Source: Eretmocerus hayati (lineage: Eukaryota > Arthropoda > Insecta > Hymenoptera > Aphelinidae). Taken from it: 64,000 nt of DNA. The notes below the pieces were generated by a model. That model had not been told where the DNA came from and ran no database searches. It was given only the letters and a program-made list of their open reading frames with translations. The position numbers were made by a program, and so were the translations under genes. The stretch lies in NCBI GenBank assembly GCA_029851415.1, contig CM056742.1:61142454-61206453 (forward strand). The letters are read 5' to 3'. Of this stretch, positions 55,995 to 64,000 are shown piece by piece; position 1 is the first letter of the stretch, and each line of letters begins with the position of its first letter.

Positions 55995-56605
55995 AGATTG
56001 AATTTGAGATATGGGTATTGCTAGCAATGAGCAATGAACTTGAAATGGATCTCAAATTTGACATATGCTTGGTTGAATGTATTCGATGGCGTGAATGCTT
56101 GAGTGTGGTAACCACAAATTGAAGAGCAACAGTTGTGACTCGCAAAATCCTTACGCTAAGAATTGGTCTTATCGCATGTGGTTCAACAATAGCTTGAAAG
56201 CAATATTGTTGTCATAGGGATACGCATCAAAAGATTGAAGGGCGTTTTATCAGAACGATCTTACTTGTAGTTGGGTGCACACGGTATCTTGTCTTATTCC
56301 TAGGAATATTTCGAAGATTCGTGCTAATTTGAGGAATGGGTGTTGCTATAATGAGCAACGAACTCGTAATGACTCTCAAATCCGAACATGGAATCGAAGA
56401 CACAAAAGAATTTGATAGCGTAACTGCTTAAGGTAATCACTCACTGGAGAGCTGAGCTTGTGACTCGAAAAGTCAATACAAGAGGAATTGCTCTTTAATC
56501 AAGTGATTCAACGATTGCTTGTAAGGCGAAATCGTTGTCATATGTTGATACGCTAGAATTATTTTGGTATGATTGGAGCGATCTTACTTGACATTTGAAG
56601 CACTC
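55995..56605. repeat. Imperfect tandem duplication in the BEL leader
   Basis: Two units of about 285-325 bp (55995-56280 and 56320-56605, offset about 324) share the same succession of motifs: GGGTATTGCTAGCAATGAGC against GGGTGTTGCTATAATGAGC, TTGTGACTCG, GCTTGAAAGCAATATTGTTG against GCTTGTAAGGCGAAATCGTT, and GATCTTACTTG. They are well diverged. The stretch 55880-57141 otherwise has no gene; it contains TTGGTCCTTCGAGCCGGATC (minus, near 56970), a sequence I associate with BEL leaders. Confidence 0.65.
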
Positions 56606-57141
56606 GTCGTCATTTTTAGTGAACGCAGAGCTGGATATGGGTATAGTTGACCTCATCGGCCTTGCATGGTCAGCAGTTTATACCTGGTGGAGATTCTTTG
56701 TCTTTCCAATTTCAGTTGCATTGGAATGTGACACGATCACAGCTGTGCCACGTCCTTGATATAGGTGGAGTTTTCAGCTACTTGCTGTTTCCGTAGAGTT
56801 CACTTTGTCGGATGTGACGGCTCCAGCAGATAGTGTATTGCTGCATTGGTCGAATCTCCGCATATGCATCGGCATACTTAACAATACTCCGTGCACACAA
56901 AACTTCACAATGACACTTCCGTGGATTCACGTAAACTGCACTTTTGGGCGTGGATCCGGCTCGAAGGACCAAAAAATGTTCATAGAGTTGCGATAGGGTA
57001 ACGAGCCTTTGAGTAATTACCCCTATCTGCTTCATCTCAACCTGAAGGGATGAGGAATTTTAGGGAAATGGATTCAATCTATTCATATATGAATATAACT
57101 AATAAATAACTTTTACTCAGACGTTAGGTTTTATATTGAAC

Positions 57142-57706
57142 TGTGGGTCACCTTTCGCGTGACCTTCGATTATTTATTATAAATAAAAGAAACAGGAATC
57201 ATACATAATGATACAAATATCTCGCTTCATATGCTAGAATATACTACTAGTTTTAGTCGCGTGAGAGAGGTTTCGAACGCACGGGAGAGAGACTCACCAT
57301 ACACACGCTCTCCGCATAACCCGGGCCGGCGCCTCGTATCCGGGCCGACATATCCCAGACGGCTATCGCAAACACCGCATCCTGGGCTCGGACCGGACGG
57401 CTACACGGCTACTCCTCGGCGATGTTGCACTCCTCCACTCACGCGCGTAGCCGACGGCCGGGGCCAGGGTCGAGGCACACACGCACTTGCGCATCGCGCG
57501 CGCGGATATTTTCCCGTCGGATCGTCGCGACCGCACACAGTGATGGCTCGCGCCAAGCTGACCATCAGCGACGACGACAACGGTGACGACGCCGATGATG
57601 ACAGCTGATGATCTCTTTTCTTTCTCTCTCGCGCCTCTCTCTCTATACTTTCCTAACTTTTGTCTTCTCATTAGCTCTATCGCGTGTCGCGGTTTACCTC
57701 GTCACA
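57142..57706 (-). repeat. Gypsy 3' LTR (565 bp)
   Basis: On minus it begins TGTGACGAGGTAAACCGCGA right after a G-rich polypurine tract (57707-57722, AGCGGGGGGC) and ends GGTGACCCACA. It contains an AATAAA near 57170-57180 and GC-rich, simple-sequence stretches. TG...CA ends and the TGTGACG start are typical of insect Gypsy LTRs. The 5' LTR would lie beyond the window, so identity and target duplication cannot be checked. The frames inside (57231-57608, 57363-57671) are not genes. Confidence 0.78.
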
Positions 57707-57722
57707 GAGCCCCCCGCTAAAT

Positions 57723-58368
57723 TTTGAGCCCCGTGAAAAAATTGAAATTACTCGCGATCGGAGCTTCTCAATTAATCAACTGAAAATAAACATAACCTCG
57801 AAAATAAAATGACTGTTTTACCTGATCCTTTTGCATACAAAAAACCTAAATATTCATATCACGCATTTATAAATACTGACTCCTCGTCATACCGTTATCT
57901 TGGAAATGTATTCAAAATTCATAGGAACAATTCTGTAAATATGTAAATACTAATAATTCAGTGCAGCTATTTTGTACATAGAGTGAATCTTCATAACTCC
58001 GTAACTATTCACTGGATAACCTGTAAATATTGTAAAATAATAATTCTTCATAACTTCTGTAAATAGCCTGTAAATATCAATGTCTAGGAACATATTCATT
58101 TAGATCTCGCAAATCCTTATAGCTAAATATGAGTCTCTCTCATTATATATCTATGTCTCTCTCTCTCGCTCGTGACGCAAAGTACTATTTTACGCGTTGT
58201 AAATAACGCTTCTTTATGTTAAAAAAAAGGAAATGACTGGGTTTTCTTGGTAAAAAAAAACTATACCTGATTCAAAATGCATTGAAAATTGACAAAGGGA
58301 AAATAAACACTACTCTTGATCTTGAAGCGCTGACTCGATGGTGATGCACTTGCTGCTGTTGATGCTTC
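57723..58368 (-). other. AT-rich 3' untranslated region of the Gypsy element
   Basis: Between the ORF3 stop and the polypurine tract. It contains several GTAAATATT/CTGTAAATA motifs (57920-58080) and a CTCTCTCTCT run. No reading frame of note. Confidence 0.55.
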
Positions 58369-59628
58369 TCACTCCAAATCCCGCTCTCCTGGCAGAAAAT
58401 GTTTATCCGCCCACGCCTTGTTCAATTTTCTCTGCTCAATACTCCTGATTCTAAACGCCTCATTGAGCTCTTCTGCTCGTCGAACTCGCTCAGCCTGCGT
58501 AACATATACGCGTGCCTCACGCTCAGCTGCTGTCCTGTAACCCCTTATCGGTCTCCATTCATTATTCTCTGCATGCTGCGGGGGTGGCGGCGGCTCGACA
58601 GGTGGCTGTACTACTTCAACTATTTGTTGTTGTCCGGCTTCTTGAGCAAGCTGCTCTTCTTCTACCTCTTCGATTATTACTTGGTGCTGTGGCTGCTCTG
58701 GTGGGTAAAAATTGAGATCGATCCGAATTGTTGCAGATATTCGACGACGATTATTTGCAGGCGATGGAGGGGGTGGTGCACGCTGATTTTGAAATGTTGC
58801 ACGTGCCTTTTCTTCGCGCAATCTTCGTTCCAAATTGCGGCACTCTGCTGCCCAACGATCAGCTGATCGCTGCAAATATTGTTCTCGCGCGTGGACTGCT
58901 GCCTCACGCTGCATGAGATTTTCTTCTCGCGCCTCCAACATACTTGCTCTATATTCAAGCGATTGGTGCATCTGCTCGGCATTCTGGATGGCCCGAGGCA
59001 GATCAACCGCGAACCTATTAGAGACCTGCTGTCTCTCTCGTTCCACCCGGGCTTGGTACTCACGTTCTCGAAGTTGCAAAAAGTGATTGCGTTGATGTAT
59101 TTGAAGAGCGCGACTACATTGCACCTCCAATCCCAATCGTGCATTGTTGACGGCGCCGTTGAGCTCCGCTGCCACTGCAGCTGCATGAGCGTCGGCGCGC
59201 GCTTTCCTCACTTGTTGCTGTTCTTTCTGGAATTCGGGCGTTGGTGTTGTTGTTGTTTTCGATGCCGCGCGCGTTTCCATTTCGCGCCGGCGGCGAAATT
59301 CCTCTCTCCAAGGCTCTGCCATGGCTTTCAAGCTTTGCATCAGAGCTGATTTTTCACGAACGCGTTTACGCGCGTGAAATTCGGCGATGTCCTCGGAGGT
59401 GATGTTCGCCTCTTGCTGGCGCGCGGGTGGCATTGTCGCGGGTACGATGGGGTTACTAGGTGCCGGCACTATTGCGTCGTTATTGACGGCTTCCTGAGTG
59501 TCCACAGGCACAATCACTCTTGCACTCTCACTGTCTCTGTCCTGCTCACTCACGCGCGTATCAGATTCGCTATTGTCACTTTGTTCTTGATTTAACCACT
59601 TCATCACTGCCTCTTTTATAGGTTCCAT
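58369..59628 (-). CDS. Gypsy third ORF, coiled-coil protein of unknown function
   Basis: 419 codons, ATG at 59628, no interruption. The acidic N-terminus (MEPIKEAVMKWLNQEQ) leads to a proline/alanine stretch at about 50-70, then a long charged alpha-helical region rich in E, R, Q and A at about 75-285 (LMQREAAVHAREQYLQRSAD, ECRNLERRLREEKARATFQ). A proline run follows at about 290, a second acidic/glutamine stretch (VIIEEVEEEQLAQEAGQQQ), PPVEPPPPPQ, and another charged helix at the C-terminus. There is no signal peptide, membrane segment, furin-like site or zinc finger. It sits where errantiviruses carry env but does not look like an envelope. It could be a duplicated Gag-like or accessory protein. 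Its intactness next to a nearly intact pol suggests that it was kept. Function unknown. Confidence 0.65.
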   Translation of the reverse strand: MEPIKEAVMKWLNQEQSDNSESDTRVSEQDRDSESARVIVPVDTQEAVNNDAIVPAPSNPIVPATMPPARQQEANITSEDIAEFHARKRVREKSALMQSLKAMAEPWREEFRRRREMETRAASKTTTTPTPEFQKEQQQVRKARADAHAAAVAAELNGAVNNARLGLEVQCSRALQIHQRNHFLQLREREYQARVERERQQVSNRFAVDLPRAIQNAEQMHQSLEYRASMLEAREENLMQREAAVHAREQYLQRSADRWAAECRNLERRLREEKARATFQNQRAPPPPSPANNRRRISATIRIDLNFYPPEQPQHQVIIEEVEEEQLAQEAGQQQIVEVVQPPVEPPPPPQHAENNEWRPIRGYRTAAEREARVYVTQAERVRRAEELNEAFRIRSIEQRKLNKAWADKHFLPGERDLE

Positions 59629-59699
59629 TTTTAATCACTGTTCTAGTCTTTAACTTTTCCTAGTCACGAGTATCAAGTCTTAGAATTAGGCACTTAGAT

Positions 59700-59815
59700 T
59701 TTATATACACTTCTAGTCACTTATAGCTTTTATATACACTCTAGTCACTTTGTTTTTCTATACACTCTAGTCACTTTGTTTTGATATACACTCTAGTCAC
59801 CTTTAGCTTTCGATT
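59700..59815. repeat. Short tandem repeat at the pol-ORF3 junction
   Basis: Four units of 26-29 bp built on TATACACTCTAGTCACTT with a TTGTTTT or TAGCTTT tail. They cover the pol stop codon (59793-59795) and much of the spacer before ORF3. Confidence 0.75.
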
Positions 59816-62800
59816 TGGATCTTGTTATCGGCCCTTTCGTGCGCGTGGATTGCGGATTACTCTCGCGTAAGGTCTGCTCACCTGCAGCTCCTCGCGGCTT
59901 CTGCCGGCTATTTTTCCGGGCGCGCGGCGCTGCTGCGGGGTGGGGAGACTCGCCGGCACTTGACGACGCCGAAATCTCTTTCTGTTGCTGATGTGATGAT
60001 TGCTCGTGCATATTATTTCTCTGGGTCTGACTTGATGCAACGCTTGCATATTTCAGATCCTTGGCGTGGACAGATGATTGTAATTCAGCTCCATCCTTTG
60101 ACAATACATACACATTTTTGCCCAGTTTCCTGCTGATTTCATATGGACCGGTGAATTTTTCTGCCAATTTCGCTGTGAAGTTCTTCTCTGCTGATGACAA
60201 TGGTCGATTCTTCTTCAGTACCTTATCACCTATTTTAAATCTAACATCACGCTTTGATACATTATAATTTAATTTCTGCTTTTCGCTCGCTTTTTCAATC
60301 TTATTTATAGTAGAGTCGTGTACCTCGGGTAACTTATTCATACGATCTGACCAATTTTTTACTGATTCTTGAGAAACAATAAAATCTGGACTGAGCTTTT
60401 CGTGTTGAATAGTAAATTTCTCGGGCTCATCGACGCGCGAGCGCTCATTCGCTTGGCTTGAATTCTGATTTTCTGATTCGCTTTCTACTTTATTCTCTGA
60501 ATTTGATTCTGAACTGATTTCTGCTCCGTCTAAATCATTTAATGACTCTATTAACTCTGTTTGATGACCGTTTTTCATGAAATTTTTCAAGCTTTTCCCG
60601 AATATTTCTACGCGTCTTCTCCATAATTTTGGCGCTTTAATCTCGCGTCCATAAATCATGAACGCTGGTGATTTTCCGGTCGAACTCGAAAAATTTGAAC
60701 TGTGACAAGATTGAAATTGTTGAATATGCTTATTCCACTCTTTGTGGTTATCAGCAAATATTGCTATCATGGTCTTAATATCTCGGTTGACTCGTTCAAC
60801 CAGATTTGCTTGGGGATGGAAACCAGGGGTGAATTCATGCTCTATACCGTTTTCCTCGCAGAATTTATTCATCAATTCGTTTTTGAACTCTAACCCATTA
60901 TCGCTAATCAAAATTTCCGGTGTCCCATAATGTGTACATAAGACATTTTCCAGTGTATTCTGAACTGCTTGCCCAGTCTTTTTACGTAATGGTACGCAGA
61001 CTATATAACGGCTAAAAATACACTCGGAAATGAGTAAATATTCAAACTGTTCTTTCGATTTTGGGAATGGTCCCATTAAATCCATTGCAATAATTTTCAT
61101 CGGTCTGTCGACTGTGCGCGTACCCATCATACCTATTTGACCGCGTTGATCTACCTTATATAACGCGCAACTCTCGCAATTTTTCACGTACTTCGCGACG
61201 TCTAGGTAAATACCGGGCCAATAGTACGACTGCGCGACCTTTCTATACGTTTTTTCTTTGCCCATATGACCGGCTGATGGCTCGTCATGGCTTTCTTTAA
61301 TTATTTTTGCGCGGTTTTCTTCTGGAACCACTAATTTCCATGCATCTAAATCATCAATTATTTCATTTAATTCGTGATCTGGCCTATATTTATGAATTCT
61401 ACCATCCATAATTTTCCAATCTCTGTATCTTTTTGGATGTTTCAAAATTTGAAAAAATCTTTTGTTGTACCACTTATCTGATGTTTTCTCAAGAACTCCA
61501 ACTGAACCGATATTCATCGTGTCGTCTTCAAACATTCTTGAGAGCGCATCAGGGACAACATTAAGCGTTCCCTTGCGGTGGATCACGCGGAACGAATAAC
61601 TCGCGAGGTCATGGGCCCATCTGCCTACGCGTCCTACTGGGTTTTTCTTGTTGAACAGCCACTGTAGCGCGCTGTGGTCTGTTACAACAGTGAATTTCTC
61701 CCCTTCGATATACGGCCTAAATTTTTCAATACTCCATTTTATAGCCAGACATTCGCGTTCTGTTACTGACCAGACTCTTTCTTGTTTTGAAAGTGATCGA
61801 CTCGCGTAACAAACTACGCGTTCTTTGCCATCAACCTTCTGTGTGAGCATAGATCCTATCCCAGTGTCTGATGCATCAGTATGCAAGAACCATCCAGCGT
61901 CTGGAACTGGCATACTGAGCACGGGTGCAGATACTAATGCTTCTTTTAGCGTACAAAATGTTTTTTCCTGGTCCTCTTTCCACTCAAATTTCGCGTCTTT
62001 TCTCAATAAACGATTTATTGGCTCTACAATCGTCGCATAATTTCTAATGAATTTACTGTGCCATGATGTCATACCTGTAAATCACTTCACTTGATTGACA
62101 TTTTTAGGCCTCGGATAATTTTTTATTGCTTCTGTTTTCGGGAGGTCGACTCTTAAACCGTGCTCGTCCACTATGTATCCTAAGAATTTGACTTCTTGGC
62201 AACAAAATTCACTCTCTTCTCTGTTAATCGTTAGACCTGCCCCCACGATTCTGTTTAATAATTTCTTCAGTAGGTCTAAATGCTGTTCAAACGTCTCTGT
62301 CACCAGGACAATATCGTCTAAATACCCGTACGCGTAAGGCTCTAGGTCTCCTATAATTGAGTCAATTAATCTTTGAAAGCAGGCTCCAGCGTTAGCTAAG
62401 CCCATAGGTAGCCTTTTGAATTGCCAGTGCCCTCTACCGGGAATTGTGAACGCGCAAATGTTTCTCGAAATCTTTTTAAGCTTTATCTGAAGGTAGGCCA
62501 TGGATGAGTCCAGCGTAGTTATATATTTCGCGTTCTTCAATTCCCTTAATATAGTATCCATATAGGGTGTCGGATACGCATCTTTTTCAGCTAACGAATT
62601 GACTACTCGTGAATCTACTACCAATCTATGCCCTCCGTTCGCTTTATTTACTAAAAATGCTGGGTTATTCCAAGGACTGTTTGATTTTTCAACTACATCT
62701 GCGTCGTATAATTTTTGAAATTCTGCATGCATTGTTTTCTCCATTTTATCCGACAACGGAAAATATCTTTGCTTTACTGGACGTGCGCTTTTCAAGAGTC

Positions 62801-63586
62801 GAATCTCGTATTCGATTAAATCAGTTGCTTTCAAAAATTTCTCATTTTCATTCTGGTGAGGTAAACATTTATCTAAAACTCTTTTCAGTCTGTGAGCTTC
62901 ATAATCACTCAATTTTTTCAAACCTTCACCTCTCGATTGTGGCTCTTGCGCGTTTCTTGACGCTGCAGATTTTGACTCAATTTTTCCTTCCGATGATGTT
63001 GGAATTCCAGGCTCTAAATTCACTTGACTTGGTGCTTCGATTGAAAATAATTCAAATGCAAATTTTTGCTCGTCCTTAAGGTCTGCGAATGTATATTCGT
63101 CACTATCACCTAATATGTGCATCCCAAAGAAACGGATGAATTCAAGTCCTAAAATGAGATCTACAGGTAATGATGGCACGCTAAGAATCGGCATATTTAT
63201 GCTTATCCCAGCTATCTCCAGGGGAGTGATCAATTCCCCAGCTACCTCTTCTAATTCTCCGTTCGCCATTTGAGCGTACGAAAAATTAGAGGGTTGGAGC
63301 GTAATACCAATCTGCCCTGCGATGTCTCGATACTTTCTGCCTATCACGGACCGTGCGGCTCCCGAATCTAATAATCCCTTCAATTCTATTGGACCAATTT
63401 TTACGTTGATCCAATATCGAGGATAATCTGTCGGTTTTGTCGTATCAGGAACTCTGAAAATCCTGGTCGCGTCAACTTGAAAAGTATTCGCAGTTTCTTG
63501 AGATTGTGGTTGACTGGCTTCGCAAACTTTTGAGACCTGTTCGGACGTAGCTGACGCAATGGTCTCATTTACGCCGCTGGTTTCGC
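59793..63586 (-). pseudogene. Gypsy Pol (protease, RT, RNase H, integrase), one stop
   Basis: The frame is open from the slippery site (63587-63593) on. The protease has LLDSGAARSVIG at about 63375 and LILGLEF. The RT has RPVKQRYFPLSDKMEK, LVVDSRVVNSLAEKDAYPTP, IPGRGHWQFKRLPMGLANA, YGYLDDIVLV and KFLGYIVDEHGL. At 62082-62084 TGA replaces a codon just before the conserved F-x-G of the RT/RNase H junction. The same frame then continues with RNase H (WFLHTDASDTGIG, VVTDHSALQWLF), an integrase zinc finger (AGHMGKEKTYRKVAQSYYWP, NCESCALYK), and the D-D-E core (IAMDLMGPFP, LISDNGLEFKNE, HPQANLVERVNRD). It ends with a charged tail. A single substitution would explain the only lesion. Confidence 0.87.
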
Positions 63587-64000
63587 GTTTCCCGCATCGG
63601 CTGATGGTTTCGCCGCGGGCGCGTTCTCTTGCAAATTCACTGCATTAACCGGCGCATTTTGTTGTTGTATTGGTGGTGGTCGGCCCTGATTCTGGTAATT
63701 ATTATAATAGCCATTATTATAATATCCACCATAACCCCTACCACGGTAACCCCCACGATAACCACCTCCCCGATTTCCTCTATAACCTCCTCTTGGATAA
63801 TTGTTTTGGTAATTATTATTGTAATTGCCATTGTAACCTCTATTCTGATTCTGATATTGATTTTGACTTCGATTTCGATTGTTATTCGCGTAAAATTCAC
63901 GCGTCTGGAAATTTTGTTGCTGAGGATAGGTATTTTGGAAATTTTGAGGTGGTGGCCCCGCTTGAGCACCCTGCTGCTGGCCATTGCCACCGTTGCCATT
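63569..64000 (-). CDS. Gypsy Gag, C-terminal part (partial)
   Basis: 143 codons to the TAA at 63569-63571. The frame enters the window at position 64000. It is rich in G, N, Q, Y and R (NRGYNGNYNNNYQNNYPRGG, YRGNRGGGYRGGYRGRGYGG) with a PPP/QQQ context, then an alanine-rich end (APAAKPSADAGNAKPAA). No CxxC-type zinc knuckle is present in the visible part. RGG-type repeats could bind RNA in its place. The frame overlaps pol by a -1 shift. Confidence 0.75.
   Translation of the reverse strand, partial: NGNGGNGQQQGAQAGPPPQNFQNTYPQQQNFQTREFYANNNRNRSQNQYQNQNRGYNGNYNNNYQNNYPRGGYRGNRGGGYRGGYRGRGYGGYYNNGYYNNYQNQGRPPPIQQQNAPVNAVNLQENAPAAKPSADAGNAKPAA
63587..63593 (-). promoter_or_regulatory. Probable -1 ribosomal frameshift site GGGAAAC
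   Basis: The heptamer stands in the gag frame as G GGA AAC, the X XXY YYZ form used for -1 slippage. After slipping, the frame reads CGC GAA ACC AGC and stays open into the protease and RT. Without slipping, gag ends 15 nt later at TAA. A weak stem (GGCGTA with TACGTC, 20-base loop) lies downstream, but I cannot judge its stability. Confidence 0.65.

Larger units (their letters stand above)
50190..57141 (-). mobile_element. BEL/Pao LTR retrotransposon
   Basis: On minus: a leader (about 56970-55880), Gag (DUF1759-type), zinc knuckles, aspartic protease region, RT, RNase H, integrase, then a purine tract (AAAAAAGTGGGCGGAA) and the start of a 3' LTR. It carries one stop in Gag, a frameshift near 54780, and TAG stops at 54578 and 50867. 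I could not match two LTRs: the 3' one is cut by R1-5, and the 5' end is bounded by the Gypsy LTR. Confidence 0.85.
57142..64000 (-). mobile_element. Ty3/Gypsy LTR retrotransposon with a third ORF (partial)
   Basis: Order on minus: gag (runs in from beyond 64000), -1 frameshift site, pol (protease, RT, RNase H, integrase), a 164-bp spacer of short tandem repeats, ORF3 (59628-58369), a 660-bp AT-rich 3' region with repeated TGTAAATA-like motifs, polypurine tract, 3' LTR. Only one lesion is visible in pol. The 5' part of gag and the 5' LTR are outside the window. Confidence 0.85.

Noticed and set aside
57231..57671. Frames of 102-125 codons near 57.4 kb as a small gene
   Set aside because: They lie inside the Gypsy LTR in GC-rich simple sequence.
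58399..59349. Plus-strand frames of 60-156 codons
   Set aside because: They are antisense to the 419-codon ORF3 and hydrophobic only as a mirror of its charged codons.
59122..59628. ORF3 as a host gene (for example a trichohyalin-like protein)
   Set aside because: Its position between pol and the LTR on the same strand, close spacing, and lack of introns or flanking host sequence favour membership of the Gypsy element. A search could still change this.
63637..63999. 120-codon Ile/Thr-rich minus frame at the window end
   Set aside because: It is out of frame with Gag. The in-phase frame ending at 63569 gives the RGG-rich Gag tail.

Overview
This is a eukaryotic, almost certainly insect, repeat-rich window. 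R1-clade LINEs, PHD-finger LINEs of the CR1/Jockey group, a BEL/Pao element, a Ty3/Gypsy element, a pogo/Tigger-type transposon and a Crypton-type tyrosine recombinase occur together on an AT-rich background. I found no convincing host gene, rRNA or CRISPR array. The species cannot be named from what I see. Nearly every long reading frame belongs to a mobile element, and most are damaged by a few stops or frameshifts.

Layout. 0-6.2 kb: a foldback repeat, a 715-bp Tigger-like element with matched ends and TA duplications, a 2.3-kb near-palindrome carrying an unknown outward-facing reading frame, and a decayed Crypton recombinase. 6.2-12.8 kb: an R1-clade LINE whose 3' part plus flanking DNA is tandemly duplicated (1271-bp unit). 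12.8-15.4 kb: degenerate short-period repeats, mainly a 10-bp repeat related to GGTCTAGTTC. 15.4-30.4 kb: a nest of minus-strand LINEs (called J and K here) with short R1 pieces, interrupted by three non-autonomous elements with long terminal inverted repeats. 30.4-34.9 kb: foldback elements, a tRNA-like sequence, and a second Tigger copy split by a hairpin insertion. 34.9-50.2 kb: another J-like fragment, a nearly complete K LINE, several R1 copies on both strands, and a small element with only a LINE ORF1. 50.2-57.1 kb: a BEL/Pao element (minus). 57.1-64 kb: a Gypsy element (minus) that runs off the window.

The LINEs are joined at ATTG/ATGA-type tetranucleotide microsatellites, often tail to tail. 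The tail repeat of each pair is shared, which suggests that several families insert at the microsatellite tails of others.

The most interesting unit is the Gypsy element. It has a good LTR, a Gag with a glycine/asparagine/arginine-rich tail instead of visible zinc knuckles, a consensus -1 slippery site (GGGAAAC) placed where pol becomes open, a pol broken by a single TGA, and a 419-codon third ORF between pol and the LTR. That ORF looks like a soluble coiled-coil protein rather than an envelope protein. The large inverted repeat at 1.9-4.2 kb, with nested hairpins, is the second candidate for something undescribed.
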